Program-made: the position numbers and the translations under genes | Source: Prunus persica | Lineage: Eukaryota; Streptophyta; Magnoliopsida; Rosales; Rosaceae | Length of the DNA stretch: 64,000 bases | Assembly: GCF_000346465.2 (NCBI RefSeq) | Contig: NC_034010.1 | Location: 24,090,570-24,154,569 of the forward strand | Direction of reading: 5' to 3' | Part shown: piece by piece, positions 26,801 through 38,508 of the stretch | How positions within the stretch are numbered: position 1 is the stretch's first letter | Layout: each line of letters begins with the position of its first letter | Notes under the pieces: model-generated | Told to the model about the DNA's origin: nothing | The model's input: the letters and a program-made list of their open reading frames with translations, nothing else | The model's database searches: none

Positions 26801-27928
26801 GGGGGTCAGATATGGTACAAACACTAATCAAGAATTATAATTCTCCTGAGGAATTGAATTCCACATAGGGAGAATTCATGCGTTTATTTCACATCAAGAA
26901 ATTAAAAAGTAAGCGGGACCCACACAAAATTAGGAATTGAATTCCTGATTTTGGAGGAATTCAATTCTTGGGTGAGATATGGTATTCTAATTCCTGGAGA
27001 ACTAACCCATTAGGAATTCATCTTTTTTATCCATTATATCCTCACTTGATTTTGAAAATTACAAATTTCTCATCTACTTTATCCCAACAACAAGGACATT
27101 TTAGTAATTAGTACCACTCCTATCCCAATTCTATATGGTTTAGTAAATAACTTCGATAGGAATCCGAAATCTAATTCTCCTCAATCCATATGATTTAGTA
27201 AACAACTTCAATAGGAATCCAAAATCTAATTCTCTTCAATTCAACTCCTCTTTAATTCAATTCATACTGAATTTAATTACTCATAATCCGTACGGATTAG
27301 TAAACTGCTACAAATCTAATTTTTGAGTAATGAATTTTTTTTTTTCTTTTTTGAAGGAATATTTGGGTAAGTAACCTAAAAACAAAAGTATTGCATAAGC
27401 AAAACCTTTCGAAGTATATAAAAATGTGTGATATTTTGGGTATTATCAAACTTTGTGCATGCACCCCAACCCTGCAATTCGTGTGTTTCGCTTTCTTTAT
27501 GTGAAACGATGCACCGACTCACTGCCATGGCACATGAGCACGTGACACCTTAATCTCCATTATTCTTTCTCTCAACTTTCGTTACTTACTAATTTTCTAT
27601 GTACAACTCTGCAAAGCGCGAGCCGAGCACCTTCTCAAAATTTCCACAGGGCCATCGTTTTCTATGAAAGACAATATTACCCATGCCATGCATGTCTCAT
27701 TCATTCTACAAATATTCTTAAAACACTATTATTTGAGTTGGTTGCAACATTCATTTTGTCAAAAACTAGTTTGGATTTTCTAGTACTTAAATTGGATTAC
27801 ATTGTTAATCATAATAAAATTGGATTACATTTGAGTCGAGCTAATTAAAAAAATAAAATTGTTGGAGTTTATCGTTTGTGAATTGAAGGACGCCAACTGG
27901 TCCGTAGCTCAGTAGTAAAAGCATGTAG
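26801..27928. other. Gene-free AT-rich stretch with gaattc-rich repeats
   Basis: Between about 26825 and 27310 there are many direct and inverted short repeats built on ggaattgaattcc, ggattagtaaacnnc and caattctnnt, as in a degenerate MITE. At 27900-27922 tccgtagctcagtagtaaaagca looks like a SINE head cut by the TRIM that follows. No gene. Confidence 0.35.
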
Positions 27929-28520
27929 TGTTGAAGAATATAAGTTCCATATCGAAAACTTGACTAAATAAAATAAAATATATAATGAATAGTTCCACTA
28001 CTAATATTACCGAGGCCTTTTGTAATAAAACTCCACACCTACTGGACTTTGTAGGTGGTTAAGTTGGGGACAATATCAGTGTTGTTAGTAGTGGGCTGCT
28101 GGCCCGTCTCTCTGAATTAAACATGGTGTCAGAGCGGGTTGATTGACTGGGCCTAAATTGGGCCTTCGCCCTTACCCAATATGGTGTTCATATGTTGGGC
28201 TTGAATGTTTACCCCTATCCCTTACCCAATACGTGGTGTTCACGCGTTGGGCTTGAATGATTGACTCCGATGTGAACTTGGCTCCACGTGTGGCTCACTA
28301 TGTAGTAGTCCCACGTGAGGGGGCGTGTTGAAGAATATAAGTCCCACATTGGAAACTTGGCTAAATAAAATACAATATATAATGAAGGGTTCCACTACTA
28401 ATATTACCGAGGCATTTTGTAATAAAACTCCACACATACTGGACTTTGTAGGTAGTTAAGTTGGGGACAATATTAGTGTTGTTAGTAGTGGGCCGTTGAC
28501 CGGTCTCTCTGACTTAAACG
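27929..28520 (+). mobile_element. Complete TRIM element with twin 195-bp LTRs
   Basis: The left LTR is 27929-28123 and the right LTR is 28326-28520, both exactly 195 bp by my count and about 90% alike, starting tgttgaagaatataag. Directly after the left LTR is a primer-binding site (tggtgtcagagc, complementary to initiator tRNA-Met 3' end). Before the right LTR is a purine tract (cacgtgagggggcg). The 202-bp interior has no coding capacity. Another tggtatcagagc follows the right LTR, hinting at a former longer or dimeric element joined to the Copia remnant. Confidence 0.85.
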
Positions 28521-28525
28521 TGGTA

Positions 28526-31472
28526 TCAGAGCATATCTGAATATTTACCATACTTTGTTTTACTTGGTATCAGAGCCAGGTTTTCTTGTGACCTGTGCTT
28601 GTGGTATCCATGAAATTAAAGTACTCTCCTCCCCTCCTCTTCAAGGAGGGAAGGGGGAGTGAAAGGGATATGTTTATTGATGTATCCTAATTACCTTGGC
28701 GTATTCCCATGAAGATGTTGCTTATTTCTTGCCTCCGACGACCCATTCTCTTCAGAGGGAGAGGAGGATTGAAGAGAAGTTGTGTCTGTGTAAATTAGCT
28801 AAAGTTTATATGGAAGAATTTATTGTTGCCATTGCCGTTACTGCCACTGTTGATATCGTCGTTGATGTTACCATTGCTACTATTGTTGCCATTGATGTTG
28901 ACTTTGTTTGCTTCATTTTCCGTTGTTATGGTCATTGTCGATGATGTTGCTGTGTTTTGATCTGTCTCTATCCTAACCATAAACACTACCTATTTCCGCT
29001 GCACTATACACCTAACCTATAATCCTAGCCCGCCGCCGCCGTCTACCTTGCTACTATCTCCACTGCCTTACCTTCTGCCGTGTTCACAGGGTTTCTGTGT
29101 TCTGCCTTATCTACTGCCGTGCTCATAGAGCTTCTGTGTTCTGCTTTAACTATTGTCGTGCTCACATGATTTCTATGTTCTGCCTTACCTACTACCATGC
29201 TTACAGGGTTTCTGTGTTCTGCTTTTATGTGTTCTTCTGTGTGCCCTATTTATTAGGGTTTTTATGACAAGGCCTTCTTTACAGTTGTTCAATTGGTCAA
29301 TGTCGAGTACGGTGTTCTATGACTCGCTTGTCAAGTTGGGCATGCGAAATATCTTTGCCCCAACTTGAGGGGAAGTGTTGGCGAGTCATTTCTTAGTTAG
29401 GATTTTCGTTCCTTACTATGTTAGGATTTTGGTTACTTATTCATTTATCTAGTCCTATTATCATTGAGATTTATTTCTGTTTGGGCCAAAATCCTGCGCA
29501 CCCAGCCCAACACCAAAGAGCCCAGAATAAAGCCACATGACCCAAGCAGTATGGGCTTTGCAAAAATAAACGACGAATCGAGGGCCCAAAATCCAAAAAA
29601 GCCCAGCCCGTGATCTGTCGAAACCACGACAATAAACTTGGGCTTCGAAAAAGAAGAAAAGAAAGAAATCAGCCCATAGCTCAACTCAAATTGGGCTTAA
29701 AGAGAAGAAAGGCCCATGTCTTCTACAAAGTGGCAGAGTTGTAAAAAAACGTCAAATCAAATGGCAACTGACCACTAAAGCAGATTAATAAAAATCTAAA
29801 GATGAATTGGTTTGGGCACAGCTTCTAAATGCTCACCATTGATCTCAAAACCCAGATTACAAAGTCAGCAGATCTTTTTGAAAAACCTATTCTCAAAACC
29901 CACGTGACTACTTGACTTTGAAAAGTCAACAATTTCAACTATCACAAAAAAGTTTATTGAGAATTAATGAAAGCAGGTCATTTGCAAAAAGACTTGTCTG
30001 AGAATTTACAGCTAAAAGATCAGAATCCCTTTCTAAATAATTCTGCATCAGAATAGGTGGTCTTTCAAAGAGATAAGCAGACTATGTTTTCAAGAGATAA
30101 GTAGAGGGAGTTGTTCAAAACAAGAAAAGCAAATTGACCATCATGGCAGATTGTTTTCTTTCTCTCTCTACAAGGAACAACGAGGAACAAAGAAAAGTTG
30201 GTTTTTCTTTAAGAAAAAATAGGAAAAGACCTTCATGAAAACTGATTATTGATGGTACTTCTCTGCCAGAACAGATAATTTCCCGTTTTCTTTGATATTT
30301 AATAAATGAAAAGATCTTGATTTTTAGAGGATCTGCCGCCCATTATTAAAAAATTAGAATTCCCACTCCAGCATTTCCTATAAAACTAAGAGAAGGTGAA
30401 CAGAACAAGGGACAACCAAAAAATCAATCAAAGACAAAAACTCAAAATGATCACTTGATCTCAAAGAACCTTAAAACAAACTGAAGCAACCAAAAGCTGA
30501 TCGAGCAACAAGAGAGAAGCCAACTACAAATCAAAACTTCAAGTTTCAGACTTAGAGAAATAAGTCATTCAAAATGAGATTTCTCTCGTTATAAATTTGG
30601 TTCAGCAAAAGCCAGATCAAGCAGAGTATGAGTTTTTACAAATATGAAAACCTCAACAAATTTATGGAACTGATCAAGCAGAACAGCCACCACAGTGCAG
30701 TTTCAGCTCAGTAATCCTCAAGTCCAGCCATTTCTGCCCCTTTCAGACTGAAGAGGCCTCAATTCTACCCGTTCAAAAAGCCTTCCAGAGCTTGAAATAG
30801 ATTAAAACTCTGCCAAACTCGAACGTTGGTATCGATTTACAGCTAAAGCATAGCAGTTGAAGTTGTTGACACTCCAGTCCAGCCCATCTCGGATCAGAAG
30901 CATATATCCATGCAAAAATAGAAGTCCAATCTTCTTTTTATTTTTCTAGAGTTGGGTTTTCCCTTTTGAGTTTTGTAAAAGGCAGTTTTGCCTAAAAACC
31001 ATTCGTTTTCTCATAATTTATTCTGGCAGAACTACCAGTTTTATACTGTGAAAAATTGTAAAATCATCACCAGTCTGAGGCAAGAGAAGAACTTACTTGG
31101 GAGATATTTCTCACCAAATTCACAATCGCTTATTTAGAAGTCAGTAACTTGGGGCGCAAGTTATCTATTTTTAAAAGTATGTTATAATTTTCATTGCTAA
31201 CAGTTGCACGCTCACACACTAAAGAAAGTTGACTTGTTGACCTGTCAATGGTTCTCAAGGCAATGGAAAACTTTACCCTACCATCACAGGAACAAACACA
31301 AAACGGGTGAACAATTTCCTATTGTAATTTATATTTATTTTCTATTATAATTTGGATTTATTTCCTATTTTATTTAGGGTTGTACTTCTCTATAAATACC
31401 TCCATATTGGAGAGAATAAAATATGAGTGAATATGAGCATATCCGAATATTTACCCTACTTTATTTGACTTT
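28526..31472 (+). mobile_element. Internally deleted Copia retrotransposon, right LTR interrupted
   Basis: The 3' end of the left LTR (atatctgaatatttaccatac, about 28530-28563) is followed by a primer-binding site (tggtatcagagccagg, 28565). The interior keeps only bits of gag/pol: at 29294-29366 it reads SSTVFYDSLVKLGMRNIFAP then a stop, the end of Copia RNase H. The purine tract caacttgaggggaag (29361-29375) precedes a right LTR that starts tgttggcgag at 29376. That LTR resumes after a 1.8-kb insertion and ends near 31472 (atatccgaatatttaccctac). A TATA box (ctataaatacc) is at about 31390. Confidence 0.8.
29478..31313 (-). mobile_element. Solo LTR (1836 bp) nested in the Copia LTR
   Basis: The element runs TGTTTGGGCC...GGGTGAACA on the plus strand, so it has TG...CA ends. 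It is flanked by a perfect 5-bp target duplication ATTTC (29473-29477 and 31314-31318). A TATA-like box on the minus strand (gttttataggaaatgc, about 30375-30390) and the reverse match to 24521-25850 place its sense strand as minus. There is no internal region or coding sequence, as expected for a solo LTR left by recombination. Confidence 0.85.
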
Positions 31473-33358
31473 TAATTACAAATTCGTGATCTCAAATTCG
31501 AACCTCGTTCACACTTCTCCTCTACCTTTCAAATTTTGAACAAATAAAAAGAATTGAAGGGGCAAATTTGAAGTTTTGATCACCGTAGTCATGAAGTTAG
31601 GTGAGGCAAGTAGCAAGAGGAGAGTGCTCAAATGGTATAAGCCATTTGGATACTCATGACCGTACAATATTTAATTATGATTAGACTAGGTGTTTTGTCC
31701 TTGCAAACTGACATAACAACAATATCATATTGTCTTAAAATATTAATCCAAATCTAACCATCAGTATCCACCTTATCACCTTTGACTGGTAAAGATTCTG
31801 TGCCATCCCAATTGTTTTAGTTATCTTTCATCTTCGATATTCGAGAATTATCGAGCTCAAATGGGTAACTGGGGCAAGAAATAGGTTTTTTATAGTTGGA
31901 CTGATGTGCATCAACCTAGTCCTCTCATTTCTTAACAATTAAATTTTAGAATGTAATAATTGTTTAACATAATATCTATATTTTCGTTTTAGAAGGTCCG
32001 AGTCGGAATTTCCAATTTATATTAACGTTATGTTTGTTTAGCTTTTAATACAAATGAAATAAATAATATTTTAAAATACAAATGATAATTTAAAAGAATT
32101 CGAAATTGAAATCTCTAATATGAAAGAAAGTCTTTTTTTTATTCGACTAGATCTGTTGACATGAGATGAATGATATTAGCTATGTATAGCACGGTTATTT
32201 AAAACTTTTTTAAAGTCCAATGATTATTTAAGAATTAAGAAATACTTGCTATGTACCACAATTCAACAAGCAAGCGATGAGGGGAGAAAAAATATTGGTG
32301 GGTTGTCCTTTTCATGTCCAAATGCACTGCTAACTGTCAAAGTCCAGCTTCAAGGCACAATTAGGAAGCCAAATGTTGGTGAAAATGAAACTTTTCCCAA
32401 ACACAAAGTTCAATTATACTATTCAGCATTCAAAATTTACCGATATTTGCTGCTTAATCAGTGGCTTAAAGTGGAATTGCATGGCAGCAAAACCATTTAT
32501 GATGTCTGTTCACCACTCAAAAAAATTAACTTTTTGAAATATTTTTAGCAAAGGGTTTGTACTAAATAATTTTTCTTGCTTTTATTTTTTGTTGTTGTTG
32601 TCTATTGTGCAGTTAATTTCAACACCACTGTTAATGGTGCAATCATAGGCCTATAATTTTGACATAATACAAGGAAAGCAAGATATGATGCTGAAATGTA
32701 GTTGGCTAAAACAGCATCATCTAACAGTAAAAAGATTATTACGACCAAAGGCAAACCAAAACCCCCCCAAAAAAAATAAAAATTAAAGGAACACAAAAAT
32801 GGGTTGTTGGGGGAGCTCAGCAGTTTGACTGGCTCATTCATCCGGAGGGTTAAACAGCATCAGCATGCATGGTAAATATTATGCCAAATTCAGCGGAAAA
32901 ACTTGTATGAAGGAGTTTTGCTATTTTCGATCAATTACAGACTGTCATATAAAAAAATAATCACGTGTAACATACTGTAATTAGCCGCAAATATCAAAAT
33001 AGTTATATTTCCATTTTATGCAAGTGTATCTCTAAATTCAGACGGAAAATCCAACACCTAAACTGCAATGCTAAGAAAAGGGCAAAATGGTAATTCTATT
33101 ATAATCTCTTACTTTACTGTTCTGCTTTTGCAAGAGACAGAGAGCAAGGACAAAGGCTGACCCCACTGTTTATATTTTCCAAGGCTTAAATACTTACAAG
33201 ACCCAAAACCCCCCACTTTCCACTCTTCCGCTGCTTTTTTTTTTTTTTACCTCATCTCTGTCATGAAATACCAAAACTGACTACTTGGGACAAACAAAAC
33301 AAGAGTAGTAAAGAAAGACAAGGTTGCTAAACAAAAATAAAAAATAGAAATCAAACAC

Positions 33359-33390
<32 letters not shown>

Positions 33391-33623
33391 TGAATAAAGG
33401 GTGTGCTTTGTGGTGGTTGAGCAATGTGCAGGTGCCAAAGAAGATAGAAAATTTAAGCTTAGTTTGAATGAGAAGTAAGCAGGCTAGCAGAGATAGATAA
33501 ATAAATAGAAAGAATGAAAGAGAAAAAAGAAGAAAGGGAGGTGGTGGTCTTAAAATTGGACAAGTGAAAGAGGCAAAAAAAGAAAATAAAAGTCATAGAA
33601 AAGAGAAAGAGATAGAGATTGAG
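31473..33623. other. Spacer and RSS3-like promoter/5' UTR
   Basis: No credible gene to about 33000. The open frame at 32246-32548 has no recognisable domain. From 33100 the DNA becomes leader-like: a GA microsatellite at 33359-33391 and purine-rich sequence lead to the ATG at 33624. Confidence 0.45.
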
Positions 33624-35781
33624 ATGGTGGGCTCAGGAGCAACAGATAGGAGCAAAGAAGCTGTTGGGATGATGGCCCTCCATGAGGCCCTCAGAAGCGT
33701 TTGTCTCAACACAGACTGGACTTACTCTGTCTTCTGGACCATCCGTCCACGCCCGTATGTCTCTCCTCTCTCTTTTCTCTTAAAGTTCTCTTCTTCTCTG
33801 TCTCTCTACACTTGATCTGATGTTTAGCTCTGGATGCCTTGATTTCTAGCTGTTTTCTTTTCTGGGTTTAATTCATTAATTTGTTTTGTTGCAGGAGAGT
33901 CAGAGGAGGTAATGGCTGCAAGGTTGGGGATGACAATGGCAGTTTGTAAGTATATAATATATGGTTGCTTATGTAAAATGGGAATAAACTTTATTTGAAC
34001 TACTAACCTCAACTTGGTTAGCTATGCAATTCAATTTTGCTCTGTTTTCTCTCTGCTTCTCTAAGGAACAGGGTGAAAGCCAGAGGAGCTGACTAGGAAT
34101 CTTATTTTTTTATATGAACATGAGTTTTTAGAAATGGGTTTTTGGTAATTTTGTGATTTTAGTGTTGTTTATGAAATTTGGTGAAGGATGTTGATGTGGG
34201 AAGATGGGTTTTGTCGAGGAAGAGTTTCATCAGATTGTCTTGAAGATATTGACGGAGAAGATCCTGTCAGGAAAGCCTTCAGCAAAATGTCCATTCAGCT
34301 GTATAATTATGGAGAAGGGTGGGTACTTGGTATGTGTTTTTTTGTTATGGCTTCTTCTCCTCTCTCTCTCTCTCTCTCTCTCTCTACCTACACTACATGA
34401 CAATCTTGCAGGACATAAAATATGGTTTTTTTTTTTGGTTATGGGAAATAAGTTCTTCTTGTATTTGTGCTGTCATTGGTTGCACTGAATTCAACACAGG
34501 TTGATGGGGAAGGTTGCATCTGATAAGTGCCACAAATGGGTTTTCAAAGAACCTACAGAGTGTGAACCAAACATCTCCAACTACTGGCAAAGTTCTTTTG
34601 ATGCTGTATGTAATAAAAGCCAGTCTTTTTTCTCCCTTTCACCTATATATTTGTCAAAGTAGACAAGCTGGAATTAGCACAAGTTTGTGCTTAGCTAGCA
34701 CATATTAATGACTGATAGTAACCTTTTTTATGCTATTTATTGCAGCTTCCTCCTGAATGGACTGATCAGTTTGAGTCAGGCATTCAGGTCAGAACAGAAA
34801 CATTTACTGCTTCAATTATTGGTCTCATTATTTTGGTGTAATTTTTTTTTTGAACAGTTAATTTATTTTACCAGACAATTGCTGTAATTCAAGCTGGTCA
34901 TGGTCTTCTGCAGTTGGGCTCCTGCAAGATTGTGAGATATATATATATATATATATATCTTTTTTTTCTTTTCCCATTAATATTTGCTTTAATGCTGCAA
35001 ATTCACACTAACACAAGGACATGCACAATATGTATATCAGATACCAGAAGATCTTCACTTTGTGCTAAGAATGAGGCATACCTTTGAGTCTCTAGGCTAC
35101 CAATCTGGTTTTTACCTCTCCCAACTATTTTCCTCTACCAGAAACAACTCTGCCTCATCAGTGCTTCCTTCAAAGCAGTCCCCAATTCCGATCCGGCCTC
35201 CTCCTCCTCTCTTCAATTGGGCTCAAAGGCCTCTTCCATCTGCAACAGCTATGCAGCTGCCTTCACCCAACAGTTTTCAGAACTCTGCAGCCAGACTTGG
35301 ATACAATCCACAAGCCAATAAAGATGAGACACACATGTTTTTGCTGCCTCATTCAGCCGAAACACAAATGGGAGGAGACATGATGGGAGGAGGAGGAGGA
35401 GGAGGAGAGCATGAAAATGACATCAAATGGCCAAATGGATTGTCTTTCTTCAATGCCCTCACGGGACGTTCCGATGATGCAAAGCTTTTGTTCAATCCGG
35501 AGAACTTGGGAAACAAAGGTGGAGACGAAAATCACCACCACAACCCGAATCCAAACTCAGATCGTGCTTCGAATCACAACGAGTTTTTGAGCTTGGATTG
35601 CCACCCGGATAGTAGTGCAAGGAAGAACATGGAGAACAAGTACAAGAGGAGCTTTACTTTGCCTGCAAGAATGGCTTCATCGTCTTCAAACTCAGTTGAT
35701 CACCATCAGCACCAATCTGTGGGGTATCGAAATGCCGAAGCTGGTATGTACTCTGATGTTATGGAGACCTTCTTGGAGTGA
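33624..35781 (+). CDS. RICE SALT SENSITIVE 3-like protein (bHLH-MYC N-terminal domain)
   Basis: Seven exons (33624-33754, 33895-33945, 34187-34318, 34500-34605, 34746-34787, 34875-34931, 35041-35781) give 419 aa. The first 190 residues or so are a bHLH-MYC_N domain: MMALHEALRSVCLNTDWTYS, VGDDNGSLMLMWEDGFC, EDPVRKAFSKMSIQLYNYGE, GLMGKVASDKCHKWVFKEP and IPEDLHFVLRMRHTFESLGY. There is no bHLH DNA-binding region. This matches the RSS3 group (in databases often labelled 'WNK-related'), nuclear adaptors that in rice tie JAZ proteins to bHLH factors in jasmonate-regulated root growth. The C-terminal half is low complexity (Pro, Gly, His and Asn runs). Kinase motifs are absent, so 'kinase' labels are misleading. 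The orthologue is inferred by motif recall, not by search. Confidence 0.9.
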
Positions 35782-37041
35782 AATGGGAAGGGAAGATTGT
35801 ATTAGAGGGACAATGGGTGAGGAGTTGTATGTAAGCAAAGCTTTTGAGCTCCTTTGCTGCTTATTACTTCTGTGATCGATTTCATGTTCTAGCTCTTTAT
35901 ATGTTTATGTGTTTTCATCCCAGTTAGTGAGACTTAATTAGAGATCATTTTGTACTTGTAGTTCATCCCAAGAAGAATTTCCCTCCATTCTTTTGTTCTT
36001 CTAACTCTCACTAAGGTCATGGAATGTAAAATAGAAAATAAACATAGAAGAAAATCAACACAAGTTGGTTCAAGTAATCAAAGCTTGTCCAATTCCAGCA
36101 GTAATGGGCTTGAAGAAATTCATTATGCCCAAAATGCTCAAGAAAATAAAACTATTTGAATACACAGTTACAAATACACATGATCACTGGGAGTCTCACA
36201 TCCATTGTTTAGCTTTATTGCTGGGAGATACAGTCTTCATCACACTTTTTGGAAATCCAATTTTGCTACCGATTCTCTAGGTAGGGTTATCTATAATAAG
36301 GAGTTGGGCCTCTACATTCGTATTCATACTTGAGTGTAGGGTGGCGTGTTTATTGACCTAGTCAACTGACCGAACATGTCTAGACCTAGAGTTGTTGAAG
36401 CATTTATAAAGGCTAAGATACTGGGGGAAAACTATCGCTCTATTTGAAATTGGATTTCAATAGAGTCGTTGACAGAGTCTGTTCTTGATCCGATACTTCT
36501 GTTGGGTTAGTTATAACTTATAACTGAGGCCATATGTATTATTATTATTTTTTAAAAAAAATAGACACTTTTGTATCTACTTTTCCAAATTAACAAGCGA
36601 TCACGACAAGCCTTGGCTTTTAGATAAAGATTTGGTTGACTGATCACTATTCAGTCAACCAACTAGTTTATGTTTCCAAAGGATTTATGGAAGAATATCA
36701 TTGCCATATCAACAGCTTCAACTTCAAGATTAAACGCTCGCTCTGAAGAATTTGAAACAATAACCGAACACATTGTGACAAAAGCTCTATTTTAACAAGC
36801 CAAATTGCTTTTGCTGGTTAACGTTCCCAGAATATATATATATATATATATATATTTCCTTTTGCTTTTCTTCAAAGTTGAAAGTGATCAAAAGCCAAAG
36901 CCAAAGCTAAAGTATAAAGTCAGTTATCTACTTTCAAAGCAAACCTCAAAATCCTAACCTCAAACCCATGAACAAATTACAAAACTTGATAAACAAGTTT
37001 AAAAAAATCATTTTTCACTTCACATTTATCAATTCGCAGCT
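35782..37041. other. Convergent spacer between RSS3-like gene and the pseudogene
   Basis: Holds both 3' flanks. A TA-dinucleotide run is at about 36833-36855. No gene or known element seen. Confidence 0.45.
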
Positions 37042-37764
37042 TTAATTAATTACATAATCACTACTTTTGTTGGACGGTTCCATTGCGTTACACTTTCTGC
37101 AGGTCCAAACAAGCCACCGGAAAAACCTCCGGCCAAAACTCCGGGGGACCACCACCGTCTTCACCCGGACTCTTCCCTTCCCTTTGATGGGTTTCTCCTT
37201 CCCTTCAAGCTGATCCACTTTCGCCTTCTTCCGAGAATTGTCACCGCTTAAAGAAGCCGGTACAGGCACAGCTGTTATGAATTGCCATCTCTGAGAAGAA
37301 CCATAAACTTGTCCACCTCCGAGATTATTAGCTCTGTTTCCTTTGTATCTATCTGATCAAGCTCTAGAACCCAATTTGTTTTGGTGCACCAATTTCCTCT
37401 CAGAGTTGTCGCTTGAGCTTGTCCTTGCGCTGCTGCTGCAGCTGCTGCTCCTGCTGTTGGTGCTGTTGCTTCTTGAGGACATGAGAGAGTCCTTGCTGCT
37501 AATGCTGCTCATCCGGCTTGTTCTCCGTAAATTACTATCGAAACCCATAAAACCGTTGCTAATTGGTTGACATGGAAAGGCATGTGGTAAGAGCCTGCCA
37601 TTGAAGAACAAATGGTCTGCCGGGGAGTCTTTGCAGGGATCAGTGCTGGAGGCTGAGTCAGGGGTAAAGCATCCAAATTCGAAATCGGAGTCTTGCTAGT
37701 GGATCGAAGTGCTTGGAAAGGAGAATGTGTCGCCGGAGGTGCTCTTTTGCCGGCGGTTTTCCAT
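37042..37764 (-). pseudogene. Membrane-associated kinase regulator (MAKR)-like gene with two in-frame stops
   Basis: From the ATG at 37764 one frame runs without indels to the stop at 37042 (240 codons plus stop), but codon 23 is TAG (37696-37698) and codon 136 is TGA (37357-37359). Sequence on both sides stays protein-like: SGDTFSFPS, then DSDFEFGCFTPDS and PADHLFFNGRLLPHAFP, a Ser-rich middle, then QVYGSSQRWQFITAVP and a basic tail. DSDFEF and ADxLFxNGxLLP recall plant MAKR-like or related plasma-membrane regulators; the exact family is uncertain. Both stops could come from C-to-T changes (CAG to TAG, CGA to TGA). Alternatives are sequencing error or a shorter protein from a later ATG. Confidence 0.7.
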
Positions 37765-38007
37765 GGATGGTTTTTTTAGGGAGAGAGAGGAGGTTGGTGT
37801 ATTTGCATGGGGCAGGTTGTATATTTATAAGAAGGTTTAATTAGGGGTAGAAAAAAGTGAGGGAAATTCGGGTTTCTTTTGATATGGGTGTGACACGTGG
37901 AATGATCTTGACCCTCTGTTGGGTGAGATGGGCAAAGGTTTTGGTGGTGTGAATGATGAAGTCCTACTTGCCAACTCAGTATTAAATTCAATACTTTTGG
38001 TGGTGTT

Positions 38008-38260
38008 AGGCCTCGACACTGTCCCAATTGTTTGATCATTTTGGAGAGTTCGCTTGTTTATTTATTTTTAATTCAGTGAAGTTGTGTTCTATAGAAACAT
38101 ATTGTTGATTACATTGGGAGAAGGAATTGTGTGGCTTTTTTAATTTGTATGTTTTTCTTGAAGTTGAGTTTTTACGTGAAAGATTGTTAAGGTTGAGTAT
38201 TAATTTGAAATAATCCCTAAAGATGGAGTATTAGAGAGAACTTTATAGAAATGTCCTACA
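38008..38260 (+). repeat. Chimeric CHY1-exon / RFWD3-intron junction, first copy
   Basis: The eight bases aggcctcg (end of the NRPR segment of CHY1-like exon 1) are joined directly to actgtcccaattgtttgatc, which belongs to RFWD3-like intron 1 (compare 46815 and 52820). The same joint recurs at 41721-41730. The left edge touches the upstream region of the MAKR-like pseudogene. Confidence 0.7.
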
Positions 38261-38508
38261 CAAGAATGTCTAGGAGAATTCATCAATTCATTAGTTTATC
38301 TTATCTTTTTTTTCTTAAGTGATACATAAATACTATATGTATCATCTCAACTTATCAATTACTTTTCCATATGACGTATACATCTCGCATATGTTCAATC
38401 GAAAATGGTACAAATAGTTTCATTCTACTTTCTTTTGTTAGACTCGGGAGTTTTCATATAATTTCTTTCAATACCATCTTTTGTTATTTATTTATAAAAA
38501 CAAAACAG

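Noticed and set aside
28696..28944. 82-codon open frame in the Copia interior
   Set aside because: Low-complexity Val/Ala/Ile repeats inside a deleted retroelement; not a gene.
32246..32548. 100-codon open frame in the spacer before the RSS3-like gene
   Set aside because: No family motif and composition like the surrounding DNA.
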